Virus record (IMG/VR): IMGVR_UViG_3300018877_000007 | Coordinates: 1-44,522 of that record | DNA: 44,522 bases | Strand: one strand, 5' to 3' | Source of the DNA: a virus | Shown here: piece by piece, positions 14,312-20,114 of the stretch | Position numbering within the stretch: the first letter of the stretch is position 1 | Layout: each line of letters opens with the position of its first letter | The notes under the pieces: generated by a model | What the model was told of the DNA's origin: nothing | The model's input: only the letters and a program-made list of their open reading frames with translations | The model's database searches: none | Translations under genes and position numbers: made by a program

Positions 14312-14358
14312 CCGGGGCCGCCCGGCGCGGCAGCGTCGACACGGCCGGGCGGCCCCGG
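14312..14358. terminator. Strong 15-bp hairpin inside the early operon
   Basis: CCGGGGCCGCCCGGC (14312-14326) pairs perfectly with GCCGGGCGGCCCCGG (14344-14358) around a 17-base loop, in the 165-base gap between two mini-genes. Outside the hairpin I see nothing coding in 14276-14445. Candidate early transcription attenuator. Confidence 0.6.
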
Positions 14359-14445
14359 GTTCTTGCGTCGGCGCCCCCGCCCACCTGTGGCGCGCGGCCC
14401 TGTGGTCTCCCCACGGGCGGCAGGCAGGGACGCCGACAGCTCCGA

Positions 14446-14610
14446 CTACTTCTTCTTCGGGTCGTACTTGTCCTTCTTCGCGTTGTACCGGGCGGCGCCC
14501 GCGACCTTCGCGGCCCGTCGCACCTTGTCGTTCACCGTGGCTCCCTTGGGGAGCTTCCCGGCGGAGTAGTTCCCCGCGCCCGGGTCCCCCGGATCCGGCT
14601 TCGCGGGCAC
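14446..14610 (-). CDS. 54-residue basic protein, paralogue A
   Basis: Starts GTG at 14610, sharing a base with the preceding TAG stop (TAGTG). The sequence runs AGKLPKGATVNDKVRRAAK and ends in a Lys-rich tail (KKDKYDPKKK). It is clearly similar to the gene just upstream (14610-14780): both have GKLP, a V-x-D turn and an Ala/Lys helix. Net charge is strongly positive, so nucleic-acid binding is possible. Function unknown. Confidence 0.62.
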   Translation of the reverse strand: MPAKPDPGDPGAGNYSAGKLPKGATVNDKVRRAAKVAGAARYNAKKDKYDPKKK

Positions 14611-14780
14611 TACTTCTTACCGCCTCTCTTCGCGTTCTTCACGGCGTCGTTCGCGACCTGGGCACCGTTCTTGATCCGGTCGGTGACGGACGAGCCGTTG
14701 GGAAGCTTCCCCCCGGCCTTCGTCTTGTCGGCGTTGCTGATCGACCCGGACGCGGAGTCCCGCTCGTCATCCAGTCCCAC
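14610..14780 (-). CDS. 56-residue basic protein, paralogue B
   Basis: Starts GTG at 14780, with GAGAGGAA upstream. GGKLPNGSSVTDRIKNGAQ followed by a Lys-rich end (KNAKRGGKK) parallels paralogue A, indicating a tandem duplication. It directly follows the HTH gene (stop at 14784), so it is among the first leftward genes transcribed. Confidence 0.62.
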   Translation of the reverse strand: MGLDDERDSASGSISNADKTKAGGKLPNGSSVTDRIKNGAQVANDAVKNAKRGGKK

Positions 14781-14783
14781 TGG

Positions 14784-15077
14784 TCAGTTCCTCTCTGGTG
14801 GTTGGTCCCCACCCCGGGCGATCCCCTGGGCGAGCGCCTCGAACGGCACCCCCAGCGCCCGGGCCACCTTGTCGAGTTCCTCAACGCCGAAGTCGATCTC
14901 GCCGCGGCACCGGCGGTGCATGCTCGCGCGGGGCATCCCGACCCGATCGGCCAGGATGTTCACGCTGACGCGCTGCCGGGCGAGTTCGGCGCGGACTTCG
15001 GCGGCGACGGCGAGACGGAGGGGGGCCCGATCGCCGATGGTGGCGACCCCGGGGTCCTGCGGGGTGGGGTTCGTCAT
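14784..15077 (-). CDS. Xre-type helix-turn-helix regulator
   Basis: 97 residues starting MTNPTPQDPGV at the ATG at 15077. RLAVAAEVRAELARQRVSV, then ILADRVGMPRASMHRRCRG and DFGVEELDKVARALGVPF, give the five-helix lambda-repressor-like DNA-binding fold. There is no C-terminal cleavage or oligomerisation domain, so it resembles Cro/Xre-type short regulators more than full CI. The predicted -10 element ends six bases before the ATG and no Shine-Dalgarno is present, suggesting a leaderless message. It probably controls the divergent promoters beside it through the 15104-15126 palindrome. Confidence 0.78.
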   Translation of the reverse strand: MTNPTPQDPGVATIGDRAPLRLAVAAEVRAELARQRVSVNILADRVGMPRASMHRRCRGEIDFGVEELDKVARALGVPFEALAQGIARGGDQPPERN

Positions 15078-15083
15078 GGAAGG

Positions 15084-15112
15084 AACGTAGCCGATCCGTG
15101 CCGCCAGCGCAA
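15084..15112 (-). promoter_or_regulatory. Leftward promoter for the HTH gene and early operon
   Basis: On the minus strand, TTGCGC (15112-15107) and TACGTT (15089-15084) are separated by 17 bases. The start of transcription would fall at or next to the ATG at 15077. The -35 element overlaps the operator palindrome. Confidence 0.55.
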
Positions 15113-15126
15113 CACCGTGGCGCTGG
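15104..15126. promoter_or_regulatory. Operator palindrome between divergent promoters
   Basis: CCAGCGC-(9 bases)-GCGCTGG, perfect 7-base arms. It covers the leftward -35 and abuts the rightward TTGACA, so one bound regulator could control both directions. The HTH protein at 14784-15077 is the likely ligand. Confidence 0.6.
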
Positions 15127-15155
15127 TTGACACCCACGCACCGCTAGGGGAACAT
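15127..15155 (+). promoter_or_regulatory. Rightward promoter for the small-gene operon
   Basis: A consensus TTGACA at 15127-15132 with a weak GAACAT at 15150-15155, 17 bases apart, upstream of the first rightward gene (ATG at 15197). TGACAC (15128-15133) and GTGTCA (15161-15166) form a second, wider inverted pair. Confidence 0.5.
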
Positions 15156-15196
15156 CTGTCGTGTCACCGAAGCGCCACCGCCCCCCGGAGGACACC

Positions 15197-15379
15197 ATGA
15201 ACACCACCACAGGGAAGCCACTCAAGGAGTGGTGCGTCTGCGGCCGGGGGTTCACCACCAGCAGCGGCGCGAAGCACCACCAGGAAAAGTGCCCCCAGGA
15301 GCAGGCCCGGAGCGCGGCCTACCTCCAATGGATCGAAGCCGGCGCCCCGAGCCCCGTCCCCGACGCCGCCCGCATCTGA
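15197..15379 (+). CDS. 60-residue zinc-finger protein
   Basis: Starts at the ATG at 15197, with CGGAGGACACC immediately upstream. WCVCGRGFTTSSGAKHHQEKC gives a compact Cys-x-Cys, His-His, Cys finger. The C-terminal third is helical (ARSAAYLQWIEAGAP). It is the first gene of the rightward operon and so probably an early or immunity-linked product. Function unknown. Confidence 0.68.
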   Translation: MNTTTGKPLKEWCVCGRGFTTSSGAKHHQEKCPQEQARSAAYLQWIEAGAPSPVPDAARI

Positions 15380-15404
15380 CCCCGACCGTCTCTGAGAGGA
15401 CCCC

Positions 15405-15869
15405 ATGAACGTCACCCCGCCCGACCCGCACCAGCCCCCCGGCCCCGGTGGGACACCGCCCCCCAAGGCCCCCGTGCCCCCCACCCGGAAGCGGACCCTC
15501 CGCAAGGTCGCCACCGCCGGCGCGCTCGTCCTGTTCGGCATCGTCATCGGCTCGGCCGGCGGCGAGGACACGAAGGAGGTCCCCGGCCCGGAGCGGGTCC
15601 GCACGGTCACCGCCCCCGCGAAGACCGTCACCGAGACGGTGGAGCGCACCCCGGCGGTGTGCGTGGAAGCGCTGCGGCTGGCGGAGCAGGGCCTGACACT
15701 GTCGGCGGAGTCGATGGCGGTGGTGTCGACGGCGTTCACCGCGATCACCGAGGGCGACTCGGCGGGGTTGGACGCGGCGTCGACGGACCTGGAGCGGAAG
15801 AACCGGCAGATTGTGGAGATCACCCCGGACTACCGTGAGGCGTCCCGCCAGTGCCGGTCCGGCCGATGA
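15405..15869 (+). CDS. Membrane-anchored protein with Pro-rich N-terminus
   Basis: 154 residues. A Pro-rich N-terminal 25 residues and basic RKRTLRK precede one hydrophobic span (VATAGALVLFGIVIGSAGG). The outside part is Val/Thr-rich then helical (CVEALRLAEQGLTLSAESM) and contains two Cys that could pair. Topology suggests an inside N-terminus and exposed C-terminus. GAGAGGA precedes the ATG. Similar proteins occur in actinomycetes, but I assign no function. Confidence 0.62.
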   Translation: MNVTPPDPHQPPGPGGTPPPKAPVPPTRKRTLRKVATAGALVLFGIVIGSAGGEDTKEVPGPERVRTVTAPAKTVTETVERTPAVCVEALRLAEQGLTLSAESMAVVSTAFTAITEGDSAGLDAASTDLERKNRQIVEITPDYREASRQCRSGR

Positions 15870-16075
15870 CCCGCGGTGCGCACCGGGCGCCGTCGCGGGC
15901 TGGGCGGGCGTTGACGTACCTGCTCCTCGCGGTCGTCGGCACGGTCATCGTGGTCGGCGGCCTGCTGGCCCTGGGGTACATCGCGTTGGACAAGTGGGAC
16001 GAGTTCGGGGCGTCGAACACCCCCGGCTCCGCGTGCGTGACCTGTCCCGCCCCGGAGAAGGCGGACACCCGATGA
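15866..16075 (+). CDS. Small single-span membrane protein
   Basis: 69 residues from the ATG at 15866 (ATGA overlap). One strong span (ALTYLLLAVVGTVIVVGGLL) is followed by an exposed C-terminus carrying a Cys pair (SACVTCPAPEK). It overlaps both neighbours by four bases, so it is translationally coupled. Role unknown; membrane-acting exclusion is one possibility for such genes. Confidence 0.62.
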   Translation: MTRGAHRAPSRAGRALTYLLLAVVGTVIVVGGLLALGYIALDKWDEFGASNTPGSACVTCPAPEKADTR

Positions 16076-16338
16076 GGGAGTACACGATCCGGGTCCACGA
16101 GATCGCCACCGACGGCCTCCCCCCACGCCACGAAGACGACCTCGCCGGGCGGACCGCGTTCATCTTCGACGGGTGCATCGTGTCCGGGTGGCCCCTCCAC
16201 AACGGCCCCGACTACGACGGCCCGGTCTACCTAGGGACGTGGGAAGCGGACGAGGACGTCGGGCGGCGGGTCGAGTTCGGTGGGGTGACGCACTGGGTGG
16301 AGTTCCCGGTGCCGGTGCACAGGATGGAGAAGCCGTGA
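16072..16338 (+). CDS. Hypothetical protein
   Basis: 88 residues starting MREYTIRVHEIAT. It alternates strands with aromatic residues (RTAFIFDGCIVSGWPL, then YDGPVYLGTWEADEDVG and THWVEFPVPVHRM), like a small beta barrel. ATGA overlap upstream and GTGA overlap downstream. No family recognised. Confidence 0.62.
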   Translation: MREYTIRVHEIATDGLPPRHEDDLAGRTAFIFDGCIVSGWPLHNGPDYDGPVYLGTWEADEDVGRRVEFGGVTHWVEFPVPVHRMEKP

Positions 16339-16436
16339 GGCGGTGGCGGTGTGGGTGCGGGGCCCGGTTCTGGACCCGCGCCGGCCTCAACATCCACCAG
16401 GTCGAGGACCACACCGACGCGGTGCTCGGCCGGTGA
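16335..16436 (+). CDS. 33-residue single zinc-finger protein
   Basis: Starts GTG in a GTGA overlap. The chain is essentially one finger: RCGCGARFWTRAGLNIHQVEDH supplies Cys-x-Cys, about twelve residues, then His-x5-His. It is one of the smallest genes in the window and is tightly coupled to both neighbours. Likely metal-binding; role unknown. Confidence 0.6.
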   Translation: MRRWRCGCGARFWTRAGLNIHQVEDHTDAVLGR

Positions 16437-16636
16437 CCGCCCCGCTGGAAGTGCTGCGCCAGATCTACGCGGCGGTCACCGACACCTACGTCACCCCCGT
16501 CGAGGACCAGCAGGCCGCCCGCGGTCGCCTCGGGGCGGCGCACCAACAGGCAGAGCTCTGCCTCGGGGCCCACGACGGCACCTTGAACGACTTGGGCCGG
16601 GCGTTGCTGGCCCCGGCGAAGGAGACCGACCGATGA
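16433..16636 (+). CDS. Small helical hypothetical protein
   Basis: 67 residues from a GTG in a GTGA overlap. TAPLEVLRQIYAAVTDTY followed by QAELCLGAHDGTLNDLGRAL suggests a helical hairpin. It ends in an ATGA overlap with the DUF6221-like gene. No family recognised. Confidence 0.6.
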   Translation: MTAPLEVLRQIYAAVTDTYVTPVEDQQAARGRLGAAHQQAELCLGAHDGTLNDLGRALLAPAKETDR

Positions 16637-17076
16637 CCACGCCCATCACGGGGAACCGGGTGACGGCCGGCGGCGGTGTAGACCTGGTGGCGTTCCTGCG
16701 GGCCCGGCTCGACGAGGACGAGCGCGCCGCGCAGCTCGTCCGCAGCAGCCTCTGGCGGTGGATCAGTACGGTCCCCGACCCCGGCGCCATACACGGGGAC
16801 GGCACCCTCGAAGTCCGGTGGCCGGCCCGCCCCGACCGCAACGGACCCCTGCCGCACATCGCCCGTCACAGCCCGGCCCGGGTGCTCTGTGAGCTCGAGG
16901 CGAAACGGCGCATCGTGGACGAGCACACCGGATCCTGGTCCCACGGCGTCGGGCTGACCTGCGACTGCTGCGCCGGCGGCGGCGGGTTCGGCGCGGACTG
17001 GCCGTGCGTCACACTCCGGCTCCTCGCGTTGCCGTACGACCAGCACGCCGCATACCGCACCGAATGGAGACCGTGA
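16633..17076 (+). CDS. DUF6221-like protein
   Basis: 147 residues. The layout DLVAFLRARLDEDERAAQL at the start, RVLCELEAKRRIVDEH in the middle and CVTLRLLALPYDQHAAYRTEW at the end closely follows the DUF6221 family of actinomycete and actinophage proteins. Members have no established function. The GLTCDCCAGGGG Cys cluster near residue 110 could bind a metal. It is the best-conserved member of the rightward operon. Confidence 0.72.
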   Translation: MTTPITGNRVTAGGGVDLVAFLRARLDEDERAAQLVRSSLWRWISTVPDPGAIHGDGTLEVRWPARPDRNGPLPHIARHSPARVLCELEAKRRIVDEHTGSWSHGVGLTCDCCAGGGGFGADWPCVTLRLLALPYDQHAAYRTEWRP

Positions 17077-17264
17077 TGGGCCAGCACTGGGGCGAACCCG
17101 GCCGCCCCCACCAGGACAGCCCCGGCTGCATGGGCATCGCCGCGCCCATCGTCGGGGTCGTGCGGTCCGTCCGCGCCGGGTGGCAGCCGGCGGCCGCGTA
17201 CTCGGCGTGCCTGTTCTCCGCCGCCTACATCGCCGGGCAGGTCGCCCGCGTCGTCATCGGATGA
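17073..17264 (+). CDS. Small hypothetical protein
   Basis: 63 residues from the GTG at 17073 (GTGA overlap); the ATG at 17076 is equally possible. The C-terminal half is moderately hydrophobic (AAAYSACLFSAAYIAGQVAR) and may associate with membranes. It is the last gene before the Trp-rich mini-ORF. Function unknown. Confidence 0.55.
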   Translation: MMGQHWGEPGRPHQDSPGCMGIAAPIVGVVRSVRAGWQPAAAYSACLFSAAYIAGQVARVVIG

Positions 17265-17279
17265 GAGGAGGTGATCAGT

Positions 17280-17318
17280 ATGTGGGTGTGGACCCCGTTC
17301 GGCTGGCGCTGGACCTGA
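17280..17318 (+). CDS. 12-residue Trp-rich peptide (MWVWTPFGWRWT)
   Basis: ATG at 17280, TGA at 17316-17318. The upstream AGAGGAGGTGATCA (about 6 bases before the ATG) is nearly a full complement of the 16S rRNA 3' end, a stronger ribosome site than any neighbour has. Four of twelve residues are Trp. It lies between the last rightward gene and the 17361-17392 terminator, after which genes run the other way, so it cannot be an attenuator leader for a downstream gene. A short CCTGA repeat follows the stop. It may be a membrane-active or regulatory peptide; untested. Confidence 0.45.
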   Translation: MWVWTPFGWRWT

Positions 17319-17360
17319 CCTGACCTGACCACGCTGCCCCCTGACCCCGGGCAGCACAAA

Positions 17361-17392
17361 AGCGGCCCCCCACCGTGAGGTGGGGGGCCGCT
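17361..17392. terminator. Intrinsic terminator for convergent operons
   Basis: AGCGGCCCCCCACC pairs perfectly over 14 bp with GGTGGGGGGCCGCT around a GTGA loop. On the minus strand a TTTT run follows, so it is best suited to ending the leftward late operon; it probably also stops rightward transcription. Confidence 0.85.
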
Positions 17393-17400
17393 GTGGTGCG

Positions 17401-17429
17401 GGGGTGCCGGCCGCGGGTCCGGGCACCCC
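17401..17429. terminator. Second hairpin between convergent operons
   Basis: GGGGTGCC and GGCACCCC pair with an inner GG/CC extension, immediately right of the main terminator. Probably a back-up stop. Confidence 0.45.
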
Positions 17430-17475
17430 CTGCACGGAGGGGAGGTGGATGCCGCGACAGTGTAGCCCCAGGCGG

Positions 17476-17865
17476 TCAGGCGTCCGGAGTTTTGTCCTCC
17501 CACTCCACCTCGCCGGTCACCGACAGCGCGACCGCGAGCCGGTTCACCGCGCCGCCGAGGACCCGGGCGCCGGAGGCGAACGCCGCGTCCCGGGCCGGCT
17601 CACCGACCCGCTTCACCAGCTGCACCGCCGCCGCCACCGCGGCCTCGTCGAGCTCGCCGGGCTGGTTGTTGACGTAGTTCGCGAGAACCTTCGTGACGAG
17701 GCGGAAGAACCCGGGGACCTCCGCGTCGAGGGCCTCCATAGCCTGGTCATGCTCGTCCTCCGACGGGCCCGGGTTCAGCACGGCGTCGCGGAGCTCGTCG
17801 ACGGCGGACTTGACGTCGCCGTACCGGGCCTGGAACTGCTCCTGGTCGGTGGTGGGGGTGGTCAT
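17476..17865 (-). CDS. Hypothetical late protein
   Basis: 129 residues, mostly helical and acidic (EQFQARYGDVKSAVDELRD, then GFFRLVTKVLANYVNNQPG and AAAVQLVKRVGEPARD). It is the last gene of the late operon, downstream of the holin candidate. No membrane span and no signal peptide. Function unknown. Confidence 0.65.
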   Translation of the reverse strand: MTTPTTDQEQFQARYGDVKSAVDELRDAVLNPGPSEDEHDQAMEALDAEVPGFFRLVTKVLANYVNNQPGELDEAAVAAAVQLVKRVGEPARDAAFASGARVLGGAVNRLAVALSVTGEVEWEDKTPDA

Positions 17866-17918
17866 GTGGCTCCTTCGTGTGGGGGGGGACAGGCCCGGCC
17901 GTGGGGTGGCCGGGACGT

Positions 17919-18260
17919 TCAGAGGACCGGGCCGTTCGGGTCCACGGGAGCGGCGTGCCGGCCGTGGGTGTCGGCGCCCGGGTCGGCCGGGACGAGCGGG
18001 ACCCCGGTGTTCGTCTTCGGCTGCAGGTCCGGGTTCGACGGCGTCACACCGGCGCGGGCCCAGAAGATGCCGCCGATCAGCCCGATCACGTAGATCCCGC
18101 GGGACACCAGGGTGTCGGTCTGCTCGGTCATCTCGTCGGGGATCAGCCCGGTCTGCACGAGGAAGTCAGCGACCCCCACCGCGGCCGCGACGATCAGGAC
18201 GCGCTTCGCGACGATCTCCCGGGCCCACCCGGAGACCTTCCGCCCGAACGGGGCGGTCAC
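17919..18260 (-). CDS. Holin candidate
   Basis: 113 residues from the GTG at 18260 in a GTGA overlap with the amidase C-part. It has two hydrophobic segments (VLIVAAAVGVADFLVQTGLI near 21-40 and IYVIGLIGGIFWARAGVTP near 56-74), a basic N-terminus and a hydrophilic Pro-rich C-terminus. This is the usual layout of two-span actinophage holins encoded directly after the endolysin. Holins form lesions that let the endolysin reach the wall. Identified by topology and position only. Confidence 0.72.
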   Translation of the reverse strand: MTAPFGRKVSGWAREIVAKRVLIVAAAVGVADFLVQTGLIPDEMTEQTDTLVSRGIYVIGLIGGIFWARAGVTPSNPDLQPKTNTGVPLVPADPGADTHGRHAAPVDPNGPVL

Positions 18261-18712
18261 GGGGCCACCGGGCCTGTGCCCGGGTCGGCAGGGAGCACGG
18301 GCGGCGCCGGCGGCGCGATGGGCGGCGGGTAGTTGCCGTCCGGCCGGTACTCGACCTTGGGTGCCCCGACCCAGGTGCGGATCTGCTCCAGCTGGGCCTG
18401 CGCGAACAGGGTGCGGCGGTCGATCTCCCCGCGGGTCTTCGTGGCGGCGGTCGCCAGCTTGTGCAGGGTCGTGAGCGCGCCGCCGACGGAGCGGGGGGTG
18501 ACGTGGAAGTCGATGGTGTCGCGGAGCTTGAGCTCCACGGCGTCGGCGATCAGTTGGCGGTCCTCGGGGGTCACTTCGTCCTCCTGCGGTGCGGGGGGCC
18601 GGGGGGTGGGCGGTGCCCAGTCCCGGAGGGTGTCGACCAGGTAGGGGCCCGGGTCGGTCTTGCGGGTCGGGGCCCAATCGCGATGTCCGATGATGTTCCC
18701 GGCGGGGATCAT
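18257..18712 (-). CDS. Endolysin, C-terminal part (amidase_2/PGRP half plus tail)
   Basis: 151 residues from the ATG at 18712, in an ATGA overlap with the N-part. It opens with MIPAGNIIGHRDWAPTRKTD, the conserved C-terminal block of amidase_2/PGRP amidases carrying the second zinc His and the third ligand region, but contains none of the first half of the fold. After residue 40 it continues with a Pro-rich linker, a helical region (DEVTPEDRQLIADAV) and a Pro-rich end. It must work together with the product of 18709-19197, either as a separate chain or after a -1 shift at the junction. Confidence 0.78.
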   Translation of the reverse strand: MIPAGNIIGHRDWAPTRKTDPGPYLVDTLRDWAPPTPRPPAPQEDEVTPEDRQLIADAVELKLRDTIDFHVTPRSVGGALTTLHKLATAATKTRGEIDRRTLFAQAQLEQIRTWVGAPKVEYRPDGNYPPPIAPPAPPVLPADPGTGPVAP

Positions 18713-19197
18713 GACAGCACCTCCCGTACGGCGTAGGCGAGCACGCGGTAGGCGTGGAGGGCGGCTGCGTTGAGGTTCTCGGTGGGGCCGGCCCATGCCC
18801 ATTCGGCGCCGTACATGTACCGGGACGCGGAGTCCACGGGGATGATGGTGCCGTCGGGGAGCCGGTAGGGCCCGCCGCGGCCGGCGTGGTTCGCCCGCCC
18901 GGCGGCGACCATCGCGACCTTCGGGATCCCGTCGAGGCACCGGGCGCCTTGGAACTGCGCGAGGGGGCCGGGGACGGGGCTGTCGCCGCCGCGGCCGCGT
19001 TCGATGATGCCGAGGGCACCCCACTCCCCGGACCGGATCGTCGAGGCGTCCCAGTGGCAGGTGAGGCCGCGGGGGGCGAATGTGTAGCCGGTGCCGCGGG
19101 AGTCCCATCCGGGGCGCCAGACGGGGCGGACGTCGTGGCGGGTGAGGACAGCGCCGATCGCGCGCATGCGGCGGACGTCGAGGGCGGTGGCGCTCAT
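18709..19197 (-). CDS. Endolysin, N-terminal part (N-acetylmuramoyl-L-alanine amidase)
   Basis: 162 residues starting MSATALDVRRMRAIG at 19197 (ATGA overlap). RGLTCHWDAS provides the first zinc His of amidase_2 enzymes. GRANHAGRGG and YGAEWAWAGPTENLN continue the fold, and the chain stops after the helix AYRVLAYAVREVLS, exactly where related enzymes go on to the GH[RK]xWAPxRKxDP block. That block is found in the next ORF. The enzyme cleaves the bond between MurNAc and L-Ala in peptidoglycan. The split is natural, a frameshift site or a sequence error. Confidence 0.82.
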   Translation of the reverse strand: MSATALDVRRMRAIGAVLTRHDVRPVWRPGWDSRGTGYTFAPRGLTCHWDASTIRSGEWGALGIIERGRGGDSPVPGPLAQFQGARCLDGIPKVAMVAAGRANHAGRGGPYRLPDGTIIPVDSASRYMYGAEWAWAGPTENLNAAALHAYRVLAYAVREVLS

Positions 19198-19502
19198 GAG
19201 CCCACCTCCCTGATGTGGTCGGTCAGCCCGAGGTGCGGGCCGCGGTGGTGGCGCCGTTCCATGCACTCGGCGGCGTCGCATTTGCGGCCGCCGCAGTCGG
19301 TGCACCGGACCGGGATGCCGGGCCCGGACTGGCCGCCGACGACGGACGTCCTGCGGCCGACCTGGGGCGCCTCGTGCCACGCCATCCACTGGTGGCCGTG
19401 GGAGCCGTCGCACTGCCGGCAGGTGTCATCTGGGAGCTTGTGCCCGTAGCACTCACCGACAACCGGCCACGGCGGGGCGGTCACGTCAACGGGGGCGCTC
19501 AT
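19194..19502 (-). CDS. Cys-rich zinc-binding-type protein
   Basis: 102 residues with two Cys clusters: CYGHKLPDDTCRQCDGSHGH near the N-terminus and CTDCGGRKCDAAEC near residues 67-80, followed by a His-rich segment (RRHHRGPHLGL). Probably binds one or two zinc ions. It overlaps the preceding 59-residue gene by 17 bases and the amidase N-part by four. Role unknown. Confidence 0.65.
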   Translation of the reverse strand: MSAPVDVTAPPWPVVGECYGHKLPDDTCRQCDGSHGHQWMAWHEAPQVGRRTSVVGGQSGPGIPVRCTDCGGRKCDAAECMERRHHRGPHLGLTDHIREVGS

Positions 19503-19665
19503 CGACGACCCCTTCGAGCGGATCGTAGGTGCGCCCGTCGTCGTCGACGCCGGGCGGGATCGCGGTCTGCGCGTCGAAGTACTCGTCGTCGGTCACGGTC
19601 CGGAGGTTGCCCTCCAGCACCGCCGACGGCGAGTCCGACGGTTCCAGGACTTCAGGTTCGGTCAC
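19486..19665 (-). CDS. 59-residue acidic protein
   Basis: Starts GTG at 19665 with AAGGAGG upstream. The chain is strongly acidic (TVTDDEYFDAQTAIPPGVDD) with no hydrophobic core, so it may be partly disordered. It overlaps the start of the next gene. Function unknown. Confidence 0.62.
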   Translation of the reverse strand: MTEPEVLEPSDSPSAVLEGNLRTVTDDEYFDAQTAIPPGVDDDGRTYDPLEGVVDERPR

Positions 19666-19709
19666 GCGTGCCTCCTTGGGGGCGGGGGGTCACGGTGAGC
19701 GTACGACGG

Positions 19710-20111
19710 TCAGACGACATCCGTGGTGGGGCGCGGCCCGCGCCCGTCGTACGGCAGGGCGTGCCCGGCGGCGATGAGCGCATCGGAGAGGTTCCGGCCG
19801 TCGGCGAGGGTCACCTCCGCCATGTACTCGGCGGCCGGCTGGTTCCCGCCGTACTTGTACGGCTTCAACGTCTGGACAGCGAACGGGCCGCCCGCGAGGG
19901 CGGCCCGGACGAACGCGGTACCCGCGGCACCGCGGGGTGTGGTCGACGGCCACGTGTCCACCCGGTTCAGGCGGACCCGTTGCGGCCCGGACGACGTCAG
20001 CCGCCGCCCGAACCCCACATCCACGACGAGGGTGAGTTCCACGTCGAGGGTGTCGCCGTCAACGACCCGGATTAGGGTCGCCGACCACACCCAGCGGGCC
20101 GGGGTGAACAC
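19710..20111 (-). CDS. Staphylococcal-nuclease-like (SNase/TNase) protein
   Basis: 133 residues. IRVVDGDTLDVEL (13-25) is the Asp-containing metal site of SNase proteins and QRVRLNRVDTWP (44-55) carries the Arg-Asp strand. LKPYKYGGNQPAAEYMAEV and LSDALIAAGHALPYDG complete the OB-fold pattern. The usual PE after the Asp is replaced by WP, and a second catalytic Arg is not obvious, so activity is uncertain. Cleaves DNA or RNA in active members. The neighbouring product is secreted, but no signal peptide is seen here. Confidence 0.75.
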   Translation of the reverse strand: MFTPARWVWSATLIRVVDGDTLDVELTLVVDVGFGRRLTSSGPQRVRLNRVDTWPSTTPRGAAGTAFVRAALAGGPFAVQTLKPYKYGGNQPAAEYMAEVTLADGRNLSDALIAAGHALPYDGRGPRPTTDVV

Positions 20112-20114
20112 GAC

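Noticed and set aside
17280-17392. Trp attenuator (leader peptide plus terminator)
   Set aside because: The genes right of the terminator are on the opposite strand, so there is nothing for attenuation to control; no antiterminator pairing is evident.
18257-18712. C-part of the amidase as an independent full enzyme
   Set aside because: It begins inside the amidase fold and lacks the first zinc His and the central Tyr/His region.
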